DNA of 19,199 bases from Candidatus Aenigmatarchaeota archaeon (GCA_017610225.1 JAFCCM010000036.1:1-19199); one strand, 5' to 3'. Positions 1-8,965 are shown, counted from the first letter of the stretch. Notes: a model not told the origin generated them from the sequence alone. A program made the numbers and translations.

Positions 1-3000
1 ATCTGCATTCTATTACTTAAATCATAATTACCTCTGTTGTAGAAAACAACAGGATCATCCGTTGCCAGAGTATTAGTATCTCCTAGGTTTAGAGTACTAC
101 CAAAAGTGATTGAACTTGGAGTGTAGTTCCATGCTTCAAGTGTATTGTATGTGAATGTAGTTGAAGTGTTCGAATTCTTTCCACTATCATCATCTGCTCC
201 TGTTGAATTAATTGCCCATGTTCCTGTCGCATCATAATACCACATATTTATCGAGCAACTAAAGTTAGCAGTCTGATAGTCGATGTTAGATTCTTTGTTG
301 CAGGAATTATTTACCCTATCTGTTTCACCTGCTTTTGTAAATCTACCATAGCCTGATGAAACATCCGATGCCCCATCTGGATCATAGACAGCAAACCAAA
401 ATAGAACTTCAGTTGTTGTTCCTTCTGTTGGTGTTTTAGATGAGATTACACTGACATTATTAACTGTTGGCGCTGTGTTTGTGATTGTCAGATAATGAGT
501 TTCTGATGATGCTGTGTAGTTTTCATCGCCTGGCCAAAAAGCGGTTACATTGTATTTTGCTTTTGTGTGGTTTAGGTAGGTGTAATTATATAGTGGTGTA
601 GTTCCAGATTGTTCAACAAACCCTGTCAGGTTGGAGTCGATGTAAACTGTTTTTCCTGCTACGCTTACTGTTGCTGTTAGGTTGGCTGTTCCTAGGTTGG
701 TATAATCTGCCTTATCACCATCAGTCCCGTTGAGAAGTAGGTTGACTGTTAGTGATCCTATATTCACAGTTAATATTCTTTCAATGCTTCCAGGCAAATA
801 TTTCTGGCATCCATCTGTTGCATAGGTAAAATTATAGGCCCCCACAGCTAGAGTAACAGCTCCATTGCTCATGGTTGTTCCATTTCTGTAGAGCGTGTAG
901 ACACATCCTACGTCATCGGCATTACTTTCTGAACTTTGAACGTTTGTTGCATTTGGATAAGTTCTTTGTTGTGGAGAAGCTGAAGACCCATCGAGGGTTA
1001 AGGTCATGCCAGCAGTAGGGTCACTCTTTGCAGTACAATGGTAATTATTACAATATTCTGTACCTAAACAATCATTATCATCACAGCAATCCCCACTATC
1101 ATCACCCACACAAGATCCAGAACAACATATACCGTCTTGAACATAATTAGCTGATGTTAATGATTTATCACACTGATCTATATCAACACAATTACCACAA
1201 CTTTGTGTATATCTATTCCCATTACCAGAATCAATACAAATCTCACCAGAAGTTAAACAACTAGCATCGCCATCTGTATTACCAGAACCGTCATTAACAC
1301 AAATACCATCTGCAGAATATGTTCCTGATGTAACACTATTATCACATTGTTTTTCACTCGTCACATCATTATCATCACAATTACATTCTGAAGTTCCGAC
1401 AGCCTCATCTATACAACAGGAACTTCCAGCACAAACACCATCCTGAGTAAAGGATGTGGATGAAGAAGAGTCACATCTATCTCCTGATGAATCACAACTT
1501 GCAACAAAATACTTGTTGTCTGAAGTATCCACTCTTATTATGGAACCAGATGCTGTACAAGTGTTTGAATAAGTACACATACCGCTTGCTGAATAATCAC
1601 CACCAGTTACAGAAGAATCACAACTATCTCCTGATGAATCCAAATCCCAGTCATAACTGCAAGACGAACAATCAGATTGGTAATGTGTATCATCAAAACA
1701 TATATGTCCTGAAGTGTCACAAGAACTTAAAGTACAAGTCCCGTCCTGAGTGAAAAAGTAACTGGTGAATGATCCAAACGTGTTGTCACAGGAGTTTCCT
1801 TCGCTTGTGTCAGTGCAGCCAGTCCATGCTGAATTACCTTCATCTACTGCTGAACATCCGTCTGTGCCGCAATCCAATGAAGCAGGAGCAGATGTATCAC
1901 AGCTGGTTCCAACACAAACACCATTGGCAACACCGTCAAAGTCTGTGTCACAGATGTCACCATTGTATTCGGCTGCACAACCATGTGTCTCAAAGGTTCC
2001 GTCCTGATTAGTGTCAACCATCTCATCTGTTGTCTGGCAAGTTCCACCTGAACATATTCCTCCTCCTGTTGGTCCTGTTGCTGGAGTATCATCACATATT
2101 TCTCCATCATTGTCAGTACAGGTACAGGCTTCATCTCCTCCTGACCAGTCTGGACTGGATGTTTCACCGCTTGCTATCACACTGTTACAACAAGAAGAAA
2201 CAGCGCAATAACCATCTCTAACATAATCATATGGGGTTGGACTTGAAATATCAGAATCACACTCTCTTCCAGCAGTACAACCAGAGTAATAAGTTCCTCC
2301 AGTTAATGATAAAGCCCCAGTTACACAAGTTCCCCCAGAAACACACATTCCATCCGCGGTGGCATCAGCATCATTATCATCACATAAGTTTTCAGAAGAA
2401 GCCGAGCAACCACAAACAACATTATCTCCACCCACACTATTTCCTCCAACATCAGGATCTCTAACCAATCCACTTCCACTTGTACAATATGTCCCGTCAA
2501 TACACCAGTAGTTGGAATTACCAGTACAAATTGCGTCATTTCCTGAGGCTATTGGAGACGCATCACAACAACAACCGAAAGTAGAATCACCATCCCAATC
2601 CTCACCAGTATCATCTCCACAACAATAGTTTGTTGTATACCAGTTACCACCTCCAACACAAGCATCACAATAGGTTTGAGAATCATCATTATCATACCAA
2701 GTTCCAGAGCCACAATATTCTCCTACTTGAGTTGATGCTGATGAACCAGTATCATGGCAAGAACCAGTATTATAACAACCCCACACACTATCAACAACAT
2801 AGTCATCTACACAATCCATCGATGAGTCACAACAACTTGTACTTGAAGCGCCATCTGTTTCTCCTTGTTCACTTATGAGCCATCCAAGCATCACATTCTG
2901 ATAATTATGGCAACAGACAACCGCATCAAACTCCCAGACATTGTTTCCAATTGAGGATTGTGAAGACACATTATAGTATTTATATATCAGCCATTGCTCG

Positions 3001-6000
3001 TTCCCTCCACCTTGTGCATCTGCAACCTTTGTTCTCTGATGATATATATCAAATTGGGTGTTGTCCTCAGCATCGTAAACATCATAAAGTATACAGACAT
3101 CAGATGTTGATTCTACGTTAGCATACCAACCTATATCATCGACAGTTCCTGTAGCGCGGTTGGTCGTGTCTTTTGTTCCTCTCGGAAGAGATATTGCGTT
3201 TTCACAAGTATACGGTCTTGCACCGGAGTTGTCACCATCATCGCAATACTGCAACGAAGAACATTTCGAATCAGCACAACATCCTATATCGCCATTGTCC
3301 ACATTACATGAACCCGCATTACATGTATACCCACTATATCTCGTATTGCCTGTACAATGGTCTGTGCCACTGCATTGGCTGGTATCAAACACTGAAGCGG
3401 TTGACTCATAAGCAGTAGTAGACCCAATCTTACACCTGTTTCCTGACGGGTTGTTTACATTATCTGTTTTGATAACTTTGCCTGTTTCAATGCAGCTTGC
3501 ACCGTTATTGAATCCTACATAATACTGGTCATAAGTACAGTCATTCACAGCATCGCACTGGTACCAAGCATTACTGCAATAACAGGCTTGTGCTCCTGTA
3601 CCGCAGTTAGTACTGCCGCTTGGATTTATGCTGTTGCCGCTTTGGCAGACATCTCCAACATCTACGTAGGCTGTGGCATCGTTAGTGTCGCATGCACCTG
3701 CTCCATCACAAAGACCGTCGGGTCCTCTTCTAGTATATTGATTATCACAACTATTATAGGATGCAGTACACTCATCCTTTAAATCCTCACTACTAGTTTG
3801 AACAACACAAACATTAGAAACACATTTATAACACAAAGCACAATCAGAATTATCTAAACAATCACCATCAGCAACCCAAGCACCATTCAAGCAAACACCA
3901 CCACTTCCAATCCAATCGTCACTGGCGCCGTCATCACCGCAACACTTATTACTATTCCAACAACCAGTTTCAGTACCACTACAAATACCTTGAGTACCAC
4001 TAACACCACATTCACAAACATATGAATAAGAATCAGCATCAATACGATAAGTACCACTTACACATGCAGCATAATTAGTACCATCACACTCTGTATCAGT
4101 CTCATCACAACAGTTCATGCTCCCAGCATTGTTCTCCCAGCAGTTAGACTCGCCAGCTGAACATGTATCTATGCCTAAATCTCCCCCTCCACAATTACAA
4201 CCGTTTTGCGAATCTTCGTAGTCCTCTTTTGTACATGAACTTGTACAGTACCAACTCGTGCCATCACAAGCAGAAGGAGAATCCTCATCACATTGAGACG
4301 ATCCACCACAATCAGAATCATAACTATTGGTATATTCACATGTACCGACATCACCACCTGAAGTAGAATAGACACAATTATTAGTTCCTTGACATTCAGC
4401 ATTCACAACATGATTCGCATCGCACCACCAACCATCAGGATCTTTTTCATCACACTGACTGGAAGCACCACAAGCCTCCTCACAATCTGAATCCTCTCCC
4501 ACATAACTATCACAATTATCACAAACACCATCATCTGGGTCATATCTCTTGCTTCCAGCACTAAAATCACCATCAGTAAAGGTTTCATCACAGGTATCAC
4601 CCTCAACCGAAGCATCAGGATCTGAAGAAGATTGATAATTAGCACCATCATAAATCACAAAACCATCGACTGAATAAAAACAATCAGCACCTGAATTGTC
4701 TGCACACAAACCCTCCTGGTTAAACCCATTATCTCCTATTGAACCAGATTCACATGAATCCCCAGAGGCAGTATCACAAGAATCGTACATATTCCCATCA
4801 GTATAATCATCAGATGCACAACCATCAGTACCACAATTCACTCTTACAGTACTGGTATCACATACACTATCTCTACACACACCGTTTGCATTTGGTCCTG
4901 AGGAAGCACTAGAATCACAGATATTTCCAGCAGTGCAAGAACAATCCTCATCTCCCCCAACCCAGTCTTCTGATGTTTGGGATACTTCACCACTGTCTAT
5001 TAATCCAGTACAACAACTGGACTGAGCACAGTAACCATCCCTTGTGTAACCACAAGTTCCACTCACACAAGAATCAGAATCACATTCTCTTCCAGCAGCA
5101 CAGGAAGAGTAATAAGTATTCCCAAATTTACCCACTAAACCGTCAACACAACTACTGCTCGCACAAATACCATCAACATTAGCATCTGAATCTGTATCAT
5201 CACATATTTGACCTCCACTAGCACAACTACAAACAATATCATCACCACTCAAAGATGAACCACTCATACTTCCGCTGTCATAAACTACTCCCGTACAATA
5301 AGTTCCATCAATACACCAGTAGTTAGAGTAACCAGTACAGATAGCATCATTTCCTGTAGCTATTTGTGAACCATCACAACAACAGCCTTGTCCTGCATTA
5401 CCACCAGTATCCCAATCATCAGAAGTTGTATCATCACCACAGCATTTAGAATTCCCTCCTGTTCCTTCAGAGAGCCATGTGTAACCCCCACAAGAGCACC
5501 AGTTAGAACTTGTATCATAAGTAACAGTATAGGCAACAGTCCATGAAGTATATTCCCATTCATAACTATCACCTTGTGCATACGCCCTTGCTTGAACGTC
5601 ATAAGTACCTTCTGACGGGCAAAAAGTATAACCATCACTATCTGTCCATGTTTCTGTCACTTCTGGTGTTGTTCCACAAGTTCCAGATGAAGAAGAATAA
5701 CTCATATCTTGCCATCCCCTAGGATCATTAGTGTCACTTGGATTTCTTAGAAGAAAATCCATATCACTAACATCACACATATGACAAGGAGAAACATCTG
5801 TCCCTACACAATCAGCTAAGTTATAAGCATAAGCAATCTGATCACCAAATTTGAATTCTAGTGTGTGTTTACCAGCAGTTAGAACTTTTGATACAAAGTA
5901 CCCTTCATCTTCACAATAATAATCAGGATAAAATATTGATACTACCTTATCTCCATGTCTTATATATTGGTGTTCTAAAGTCTCATTTCCACACTTAATC

Positions 6001-7277
6001 TCTAAAAATTCCAAATCATCTTGGGTTAAAGGATTATCTGGAACCTCAGTAAAAGAAGTGTCTGGTATAGCAGTAACAGTTAAGTTAGCCATTCCAGTTG
6101 TATTAAATCTAACAGTCCAATTACCACCAACAGTAGGGTAACTCTGAACATTAATTATAGTAATATCCGCCTCTACTTCAAATTCTTGCTCAGACAAATG
6201 AGGGATTATCCATTCAACCCTATCAACAAAAGAATTATTATTAGTATCCAATAATTTAACATCAAATCTTGGATCATTTGTGACATCTATTCTATTACCA
6301 TTGTCAAACCAGAATAATCTTGGATTATAAACAGGTTCAAGTAAATTTGTATAAGATTTAACATTAGTGTAATGAACAGATGAGTTGGATTTTACAATGA
6401 CTTTTTTGATAAGTTTACCTTTTTCTATATTTACTTCCTCATCCTTCCAAGGAGATGACGTTTTATAATTTATAATATATTCATCATTGTCTGATTCTAC
6501 TCTCATATTCCACTTAACAGGTTTATAAATTTCGGCTTCCTCTTGTTTATTATGATGAAGTGAAGAAGTATGATAAGTTATTTTTTCTATATCTTTTGTT
6601 ACTAATTTTTCCCCCTCAACTGATTTATTTACTGTTATTTCAAAAGCATCTTTTGGTATTAAATCTCTTAGAGTTTCTATTGTTTCTTCACCTACATTAG
6701 TTCCATTTTTCACATTAACATCTATTACCGGGGAGAAAATTGTCGTAGTACTACCATCATTTGATATACTAACATCTATTACTGGTGATTGGGTTGTTGT
6801 TGGTTGTTTAACAATTCTTTTTGTTTCTCCTTTGCCAGCGAATTTACCTTCAACAGAAAATATAATTCCCCCAAATTTCTTAAGTTTTGGTATAGTCCAT
6901 GAGATTCCATCAATATTGCTATCACCATTTGAATCTATGAACTTGAGATCATAATCAGGATTTTTTGTAACTCTTATCATTGTACTATCATCCAAATACC
7001 TGAACAATTCTATATCATCAAGATTATTAGAAATGTCTGTATATACAAAAATATTGTATCTATCTTGTGAATCAGTTTGGTAAATGACTATTTTTTTAGA
7101 CCAAACATTGCCAAAAATTTCTGGATCATATTCCATCTTCTGAGGACCTGTTATTTTAATAGATTCTCCAAATGATTTTGATGCTATTATACATATGAAT
7201 ATCACTCCTAGTACTAAGAATAAACTTAATTTTAGTAAAATCTTTTTTACTGTTTTATTCTTTTCTTTGTAATTCAT
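1..7277 (-). CDS. Giant secreted cysteine-rich surface protein, C-terminus beyond window
   Basis: Reading the complement from ATG at 7277, I found no stop codon in 2425 codons down to the left edge, so the gene is 3'-partial. A lysine-rich start and hydrophobic stretch (residues about 17-32) form a signal peptide or anchor. Residues about 35-520 are low in cysteine and beta-rich; two copies of an acidic loop, DSNGDSNIDGISW and DTNNNSFVDRVEW, resemble calcium-binding loops, and a later part reads DDLEFLEIKCGN and AGKHTLEFKFGD, phrases I associate with large DPANN surface proteins. From about residue 600 to 2080 come cysteine-, Asp-, Ser- and Gly-rich modules with repeated xQDGxC-type motifs and Dickkopf-like CCDDNDC...C patterns. 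The visible end is Ig-like, without cysteine clusters. The protein probably sits on the cell surface, held by disulfides or calcium; adhesion or cell contact is a guess. AGAGGT lies 8 nt before the start. Confidence 0.88.
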   Translation of the reverse strand, partial: MNYKEKNKTVKKILLKLSLFLVLGVIFICIIASKSFGESIKITGPQKMEYDPEIFGNVWSKKIVIYQTDSQDRYNIFVYTDISNNLDDIELFRYLDDSTMIRVTKNPDYDLKFIDSNGDSNIDGISWTIPKLKKFGGIIFSVEGKFAGKGETKRIVKQPTTTQSPVIDVSISNDGSTTTIFSPVIDVNVKNGTNVGEETIETLRDLIPKDAFEITVNKSVEGEKLVTKDIEKITYHTSSLHHNKQEEAEIYKPVKWNMRVESDNDEYIINYKTSSPWKDEEVNIEKGKLIKKVIVKSNSSVHYTNVKSYTNLLEPVYNPRLFWFDNGNRIDVTNDPRFDVKLLDTNNNSFVDRVEWIIPHLSEQEFEVEADITIINVQSYPTVGGNWTVRFNTTGMANLTVTAIPDTSFTEVPDNPLTQDDLEFLEIKCGNETLEHQYIRHGDKVVSIFYPDYYCEDEGYFVSKVLTAGKHTLEFKFGDQIAYAYNLADCVGTDVSPCHMCDVSDMDFLLRNPSDTNDPRGWQDMSYSSSSGTCGTTPEVTETWTDSDGYTFCPSEGTYDVQARAYAQGDSYEWEYTSWTVAYTVTYDTSSNWCSCGGYTWLSEGTGGNSKCCGDDTTSDDWDTGGNAGQGCCCDGSQIATGNDAICTGYSNYWCIDGTYCTGVVYDSGSMSGSSLSGDDIVCSCASGGQICDDTDSDANVDGICASSSCVDGLVGKFGNTYYSSCAAGRECDSDSCVSGTCGYTRDGYCAQSSCCTGLIDSGEVSQTSEDWVGGDEDCSCTAGNICDSSASSGPNANGVCRDSVCDTSTVRVNCGTDGCASDDYTDGNMYDSCDTASGDSCESGSIGDNGFNQEGLCADNSGADCFYSVDGFVIYDGANYQSSSDPDASVEGDTCDETFTDGDFSAGSKRYDPDDGVCDNCDSYVGEDSDCEEACGASSQCDEKDPDGWWCDANHVVNAECQGTNNCVYSTSGGDVGTCEYTNSYDSDCGGSSQCDEDSPSACDGTSWYCTSSCTKEDYEDSQNGCNCGGGDLGIDTCSAGESNCWENNAGSMNCCDETDTECDGTNYAACVSGTYRIDADSYSYVCECGVSGTQGICSGTETGCWNSNKCCGDDGASDDWIGSGGVCLNGAWVADGDCLDNSDCALCYKCVSNVCVVQTSSEDLKDECTASYNSCDNQYTRRGPDGLCDGAGACDTNDATAYVDVGDVCQSGNSINPSGSTNCGTGAQACYCSNAWYQCDAVNDCTYDQYYVGFNNGASCIETGKVIKTDNVNNPSGNRCKIGSTTAYESTASVFDTSQCSGTDHCTGNTRYSGYTCNAGSCNVDNGDIGCCADSKCSSLQYCDDGDNSGARPYTCENAISLPRGTKDTTNRATGTVDDIGWYANVESTSDVCILYDVYDAEDNTQFDIYHQRTKVADAQGGGNEQWLIYKYYNVSSQSSIGNNVWEFDAVVCCHNYQNVMLGWLISEQGETDGASSTSCCDSSMDCVDDYVVDSVWGCYNTGSCHDTGSSASTQVGEYCGSGTWYDNDDSQTYCDACVGGGNWYTTNYCCGDDTGEDWDGDSTFGCCCDASPIASGNDAICTGNSNYWCIDGTYCTSGSGLVRDPDVGGNSVGGDNVVCGCSASSENLCDDNDADATADGMCVSGGTCVTGALSLTGGTYYSGCTAGRECDSDISSPTPYDYVRDGYCAVSSCCNSVIASGETSSPDWSGGDEACTCTDNDGEICDDTPATGPTGGGICSGGTCQTTDEMVDTNQDGTFETHGCAAEYNGDICDTDFDGVANGVCVGTSCDTSAPASLDCGTDGCSAVDEGNSAWTGCTDTSEGNSCDNTFGSFTSYFFTQDGTCTLSSCDTSGHICFDDTHYQSDCSSCSYDWDLDSSGDSCDSSVTGGDYSASGMCTYSNTCTASGSIIRVDTSDNKYFVASCDSSGDRCDSSSSTSFTQDGVCAGSSCCIDEAVGTSECNCDDNDVTSEKQCDNSVTSGTYSADGICVNDGSGNTDGDASCLTSGEICIDSGNGNRYTQSCGNCVDIDQCDKSLTSANYVQDGICCSGSCVGDDSGDCCDDNDCLGTEYCNNYHCTAKSDPTAGMTLTLDGSSASPQQRTYPNATNVQSSESNADDVGCVYTLYRNGTTMSNGAVTLAVGAYNFTYATDGCQKYLPGSIERILTVNIGSLTVNLLLNGTDGDKADYTNLGTANLTATVSVAGKTVYIDSNLTGFVEQSGTTPLYNYTYLNHTKAKYNVTAFWPGDENYTASSETHYLTITNTAPTVNNVSVISSKTPTEGTTTEVLFWFAVYDPDGASDVSSGYGRFTKAGETDRVNNSCNKESNIDYQTANFSCSINMWYYDATGTWAINSTGADDDSGKNSNTSTTFTYNTLEAWNYTPSSITFGSTLNLGDTNTLATDDPVVFYNRGNYDLSNRMQ
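1740..2628 (-). repeat. Intragenic duplication, distal copy (copy B)
   Basis: This stretch of the giant gene encodes a module series matching the one at about 4690-5447, in the same order: CCGDD..DDW/EDW, CCCD.S.IA.GNDAICTG, NYWCIDGTYC, CDD.DADA..DG.C, TYYS.C.AGRECDSD, RDGYCA.SSCC, S.DW.GGDE.C.C and LDCGTDGC. The nucleotide match is also clear in places, for example TCTTCCAGCAG at 2265-2275 against 5088-5098 on the plus strand. The two copies lie about 2.8 kb apart in direct orientation. Boundaries are approximate. Confidence 0.75.
4690..5447 (-). repeat. Intragenic duplication, proximal copy (copy A)
   Basis: This is the counterpart of the series at about 1740-2628 and lies nearer the N-terminus of the giant protein. 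It encodes KCCGDDTTSDDW, CCCDGSQIATGNDAICTG, NYWCIDGTYC, CDDTDSDANVDGIC, NTYYSSCAAGRECDSD, RDGYCAQSSCC, SEDWVGGDEDCSC and VNCGTDGC in the same order as the other copy. The copies have diverged by substitutions and small in-frame indels, so the duplication is old and kept open by selection. A shorter relative of its first module (CCGDDGASDDW) lies near 3900-3950. Confidence 0.75.
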
Positions 7278-7285
7278 TTCACAAT

Positions 7286-7291
7286 ACCTCT
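7286..7291 (-). promoter_or_regulatory. Shine-Dalgarno site of the giant gene
   Basis: The complement reads AGAGGT, followed by 8 nt and the ATG at 7277. It matches the archaeal anti-SD (AUCACCUCC) and fixes this start just before the lysine-rich signal peptide. Confidence 0.65.
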
Positions 7292-7313
7292 GAGTAGGCT
7301 AAAAATAATAAAA

Positions 7314-7357
7314 TCAGAAGGTCGATATCGGGGAATAGGAATGACATGACCTTCTGA
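7314..7357. repeat. Perfect 10-bp inverted repeat (hairpin) upstream of the giant gene
   Basis: TCAGAAGGTC at 7314-7323 is exactly complementary to GACCTTCTGA at 7348-7357, with a 24-nt loop between them. Most of the loop is itself one arm of a second, longer inverted repeat (7330-7343 with 7460-7473), so the two helices interleave. As RNA of the minus strand the hairpin would sit in the leader of the giant gene, its 3' side about 36 nt before the ATG. Confidence 0.7.
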
Positions 7358-7475
7358 AAAAAACATTAGAGACTTCAAATAGGCAGAATTAAGTGAATTT
7401 AATGAAACAGAGAAATGACTATGATGATTTAGAGTCTTGGATAATCTAAACATGTCTTGCATTCCTATTCCCCCG
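7329..7475. repeat. Perfect 14-bp inverted repeat, interleaved with the hairpin
   Basis: GGGGAATAGGAATG at 7330-7343 is the exact reverse complement of 7460-7473. The pairing extends inward, after a 4-nt bulge, by ACATG (7344-7348) with CATGT (7451-7455), and outward by a C-G pair across a one-base bulge. These GC-rich arms stand out in a very AT-rich spacer. Because one arm lies in the loop of the 7314-7357 hairpin, the order of arms is that of an H-type pseudoknot if transcribed. It may be a structured leader, a small RNA, a DNA-level operator or a mobile-element remnant; the sequence does not decide. The rest of 7278-7548 shows no convincing gene. Confidence 0.65.
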
Positions 7476-7548
7476 AATAAAAAATCTATAATAACATTTG
7501 ATTTTTGTATTAAATAAATTTTAAGAGAATTTGAATGAAATAAGTCAT

Positions 7549-8031
7549 TTAATCAAATATTTTTACTTCTTCTGATGAATTATTCATGACAACTTCAAAA
7601 CAATCATTAGAACAACACCACATGAGTTCTGATGTTTTAAATACACTATTTTCTAAACAGCCATTAACACTTACTGTATCAAAGTTATTTGGAGCGAGTT
7701 TCCCTTTTACATTATATATATCAAAACCATCCTTCGTAGGAATTGTTATCTTAACTTTTGTAATTGCTCTAGAGTTAGGATTAAAAAATGGTATCACTGT
7801 TTTATCATTTATGCATTTATACTGGCCATACTCTATCATACAATTAAATTCAGGTGCTTTTGAAAATTCTCTTAAATTTTCGATCTTAGGAACTATCAAA
7901 GAAATTATTCCCATTATTATGAAGACTGTAAAGAACAATACAACAAGTCTTATATTCTTTTTTGTTAAGTCTATTATTATCCTCTTATTTACATTCTTTT
8001 TTATTTTTTCAGGTTCTCTCTTCTTTTTCAT
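7549..8031 (-). CDS. Small membrane-anchored six-cysteine protein, unknown function
   Basis: I do not recognise this 160-residue protein. It has a very basic N-terminus (residues 1-28), one transmembrane helix (about 29-47) and an outside domain of about 110 residues, which the charge distribution suggests is extracytoplasmic. That domain carries six cysteines (64, 73, 125, 139, 140, 144), enough for three disulfides, and ends in a compact MWCCSNDC motif. The alternating hydrophobic pattern suggests a beta-sandwich. It starts 9 nt after the stop of the radical SAM gene upstream, with its AGGT site overlapping that stop, so the two are almost certainly co-transcribed. It could be a minor surface subunit or a substrate of the neighbouring enzyme; there is no direct evidence for either. 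Confidence 0.75.
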   Translation of the reverse strand: MKKKREPEKIKKNVNKRIIIDLTKKNIRLVVLFFTVFIIMGIISLIVPKIENLREFSKAPEFNCMIEYGQYKCINDKTVIPFFNPNSRAITKVKITIPTKDGFDIYNVKGKLAPNNFDTVSVNGCLENSVFKTSELMWCCSNDCFEVVMNNSSEEVKIFD

Positions 8032-8038
8032 ATATAAT

Positions 8039-8042
8039 ACCT
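8039..8042 (-). promoter_or_regulatory. Ribosome-binding site overlapping the upstream stop codon
   Basis: The complement reads TAGGT, where TAG is the stop of the radical SAM gene and AGGT lies 7 nt before the ATG at 8031. The overlap suggests translational coupling of the two genes. Confidence 0.5.
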
Positions 8043-8958
8043 ATGGCACAGGAACTAATTCTTCAAACCCTCTTCTATCAGCATACTCTTTAAATATACC
8101 TTCGCAAACTTTAAAGTATTTACAACCAAAACATTGTGGGCCTTTTACTCTCCCAGATTCTCTTCTACCTCTTTCTACTTCTAAATCTTCAAACTCTGGA
8201 CCTATATGTTCCTCTTTTAGAACATTTCTCTCTTCAAACTCACTTAAACGATTTTCAAAACCAAGCAGATAACAAAAAGGTATATATCTCACTACAAAAT
8301 GTTTAATATCATGTCGTATTCCAACAAATAATGTTTCTGGTATAATATCTATAAGTTCACCTAACCTTGGAACAATTTCTTCAAAATTTCTTAAAGCATT
8401 TCCTCTCGGGTGGACAAATATAAATTCACATCCATTCACATTCAATTCAATATTTTTCTTTGCAATTTGTGGTAAAAATTTAAGGTTGGGTCTTACGATT
8501 GTTGTATTTGTACAGATATAACCATCTTTGCAAAATTTTCTGAAATTCTTGATGCCTTTGCATAGTTGCTTAAAACTTCCAGGAACTCGGGTTAAATAAT
8601 CATGTAATTCAGGTGTATGACCATGAATAGAAAAAACAACAGAATTTAGCCCAGATTTGACTATATCCTTTGTGAATTTTTCATAAGAAAACATTCTACC
8701 ATTACTTGTTAGAGAGATTGTTTTAAACCCAATATCCTTTGCATATTTTACCAAATCTATAATATCTTTCCTAATAGTTGGTTCTCCACCGAGGAAATCA
8801 ACAAACGTTGATCCTCTCTTTCTAGCTTTATCCAATTTTTTTTTGATTTGAGAGGTTGTATTTGACTTATAAGTTTCTCTTTTATCTGTAGCATAACAAA
8901 ATCTACAATTATTATTACATTCATATCCCATTATTATTGATGTTTTTATTTGAACCAT
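8041..8958 (-). CDS. Radical SAM enzyme with C-terminal auxiliary-cluster (twitch-like) domain
   Basis: This 305-residue protein has the radical SAM CX3CX2C motif at C14, C18 and C21 (ECNNNCRFC), which binds the [4Fe-4S] cluster that cleaves S-adenosylmethionine, and the GGEP motif at about 57-60. SIHGHT and FVHPRGNA follow in the barrel. A cysteine in IPFC (about residue 226) and CFGCKYFKVC near the end give four cysteines for one auxiliary Fe-S cluster, as in twitch-type enzymes of the MoaA/PqqE/AlbA superfamily. The end, EYADRRGFEELVPVP, matches the ends of the other three paralogs here. The cluster motif is close to the N-terminus and there is no RRE-like domain. It is co-transcribed with the small membrane protein 9 nt downstream. 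The substrate is unknown; peptide modification is the usual role of such architectures but is not shown. Confidence 0.88.
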   Translation of the reverse strand: MVQIKTSIIMGYECNNNCRFCYATDKRETYKSNTTSQIKKKLDKARKRGSTFVDFLGGEPTIRKDIIDLVKYAKDIGFKTISLTSNGRMFSYEKFTKDIVKSGLNSVVFSIHGHTPELHDYLTRVPGSFKQLCKGIKNFRKFCKDGYICTNTTIVRPNLKFLPQIAKKNIELNVNGCEFIFVHPRGNALRNFEEIVPRLGELIDIIPETLFVGIRHDIKHFVVRYIPFCYLLGFENRLSEFEERNVLKEEHIGPEFEDLEVERGRRESGRVKGPQCFGCKYFKVCEGIFKEYADRRGFEELVPVP

Positions 8959-8965
8959 TTATTAA

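Noticed and set aside
1454..5638. Numerous short frames of 60-107 codons on both strands across 1454-5638.
   Set aside because: They overlap the single open frame of the giant minus-strand gene. Its repetitive codons (plus-strand atc, aca, acc) create open stretches in other frames; their translations are low-complexity and show no domain.
1..5800. CRISPR or tandem-repeat array suggested by the many recurring atcaca/ccatc motifs.
   Set aside because: The recurrences are irregularly spaced, in frame, and encode cysteine- and aspartate-rich protein modules.
7354..7440. Possible C/D-box small RNA: TGATGA on the plus strand at about 7422 and CTGA at 7354-7357.
   Set aside because: The CTGA comes before the C-box-like element instead of after it, and no D box follows within a suitable distance.
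7274..7462. A 62-codon minus-strand frame upstream of the giant gene.
   Set aside because: It covers the interleaved inverted repeats, overlaps the start of the giant gene, has no ribosome-binding site that I see and no recognisable motif.
7586..8272. A plus-strand frame of 228 codons.
   Set aside because: It is antisense to the membrane-anchored protein and to the radical SAM gene whose auxiliary-cluster cysteines lie in this stretch. Its hydrophobic look follows from AT-rich complementary sequence.
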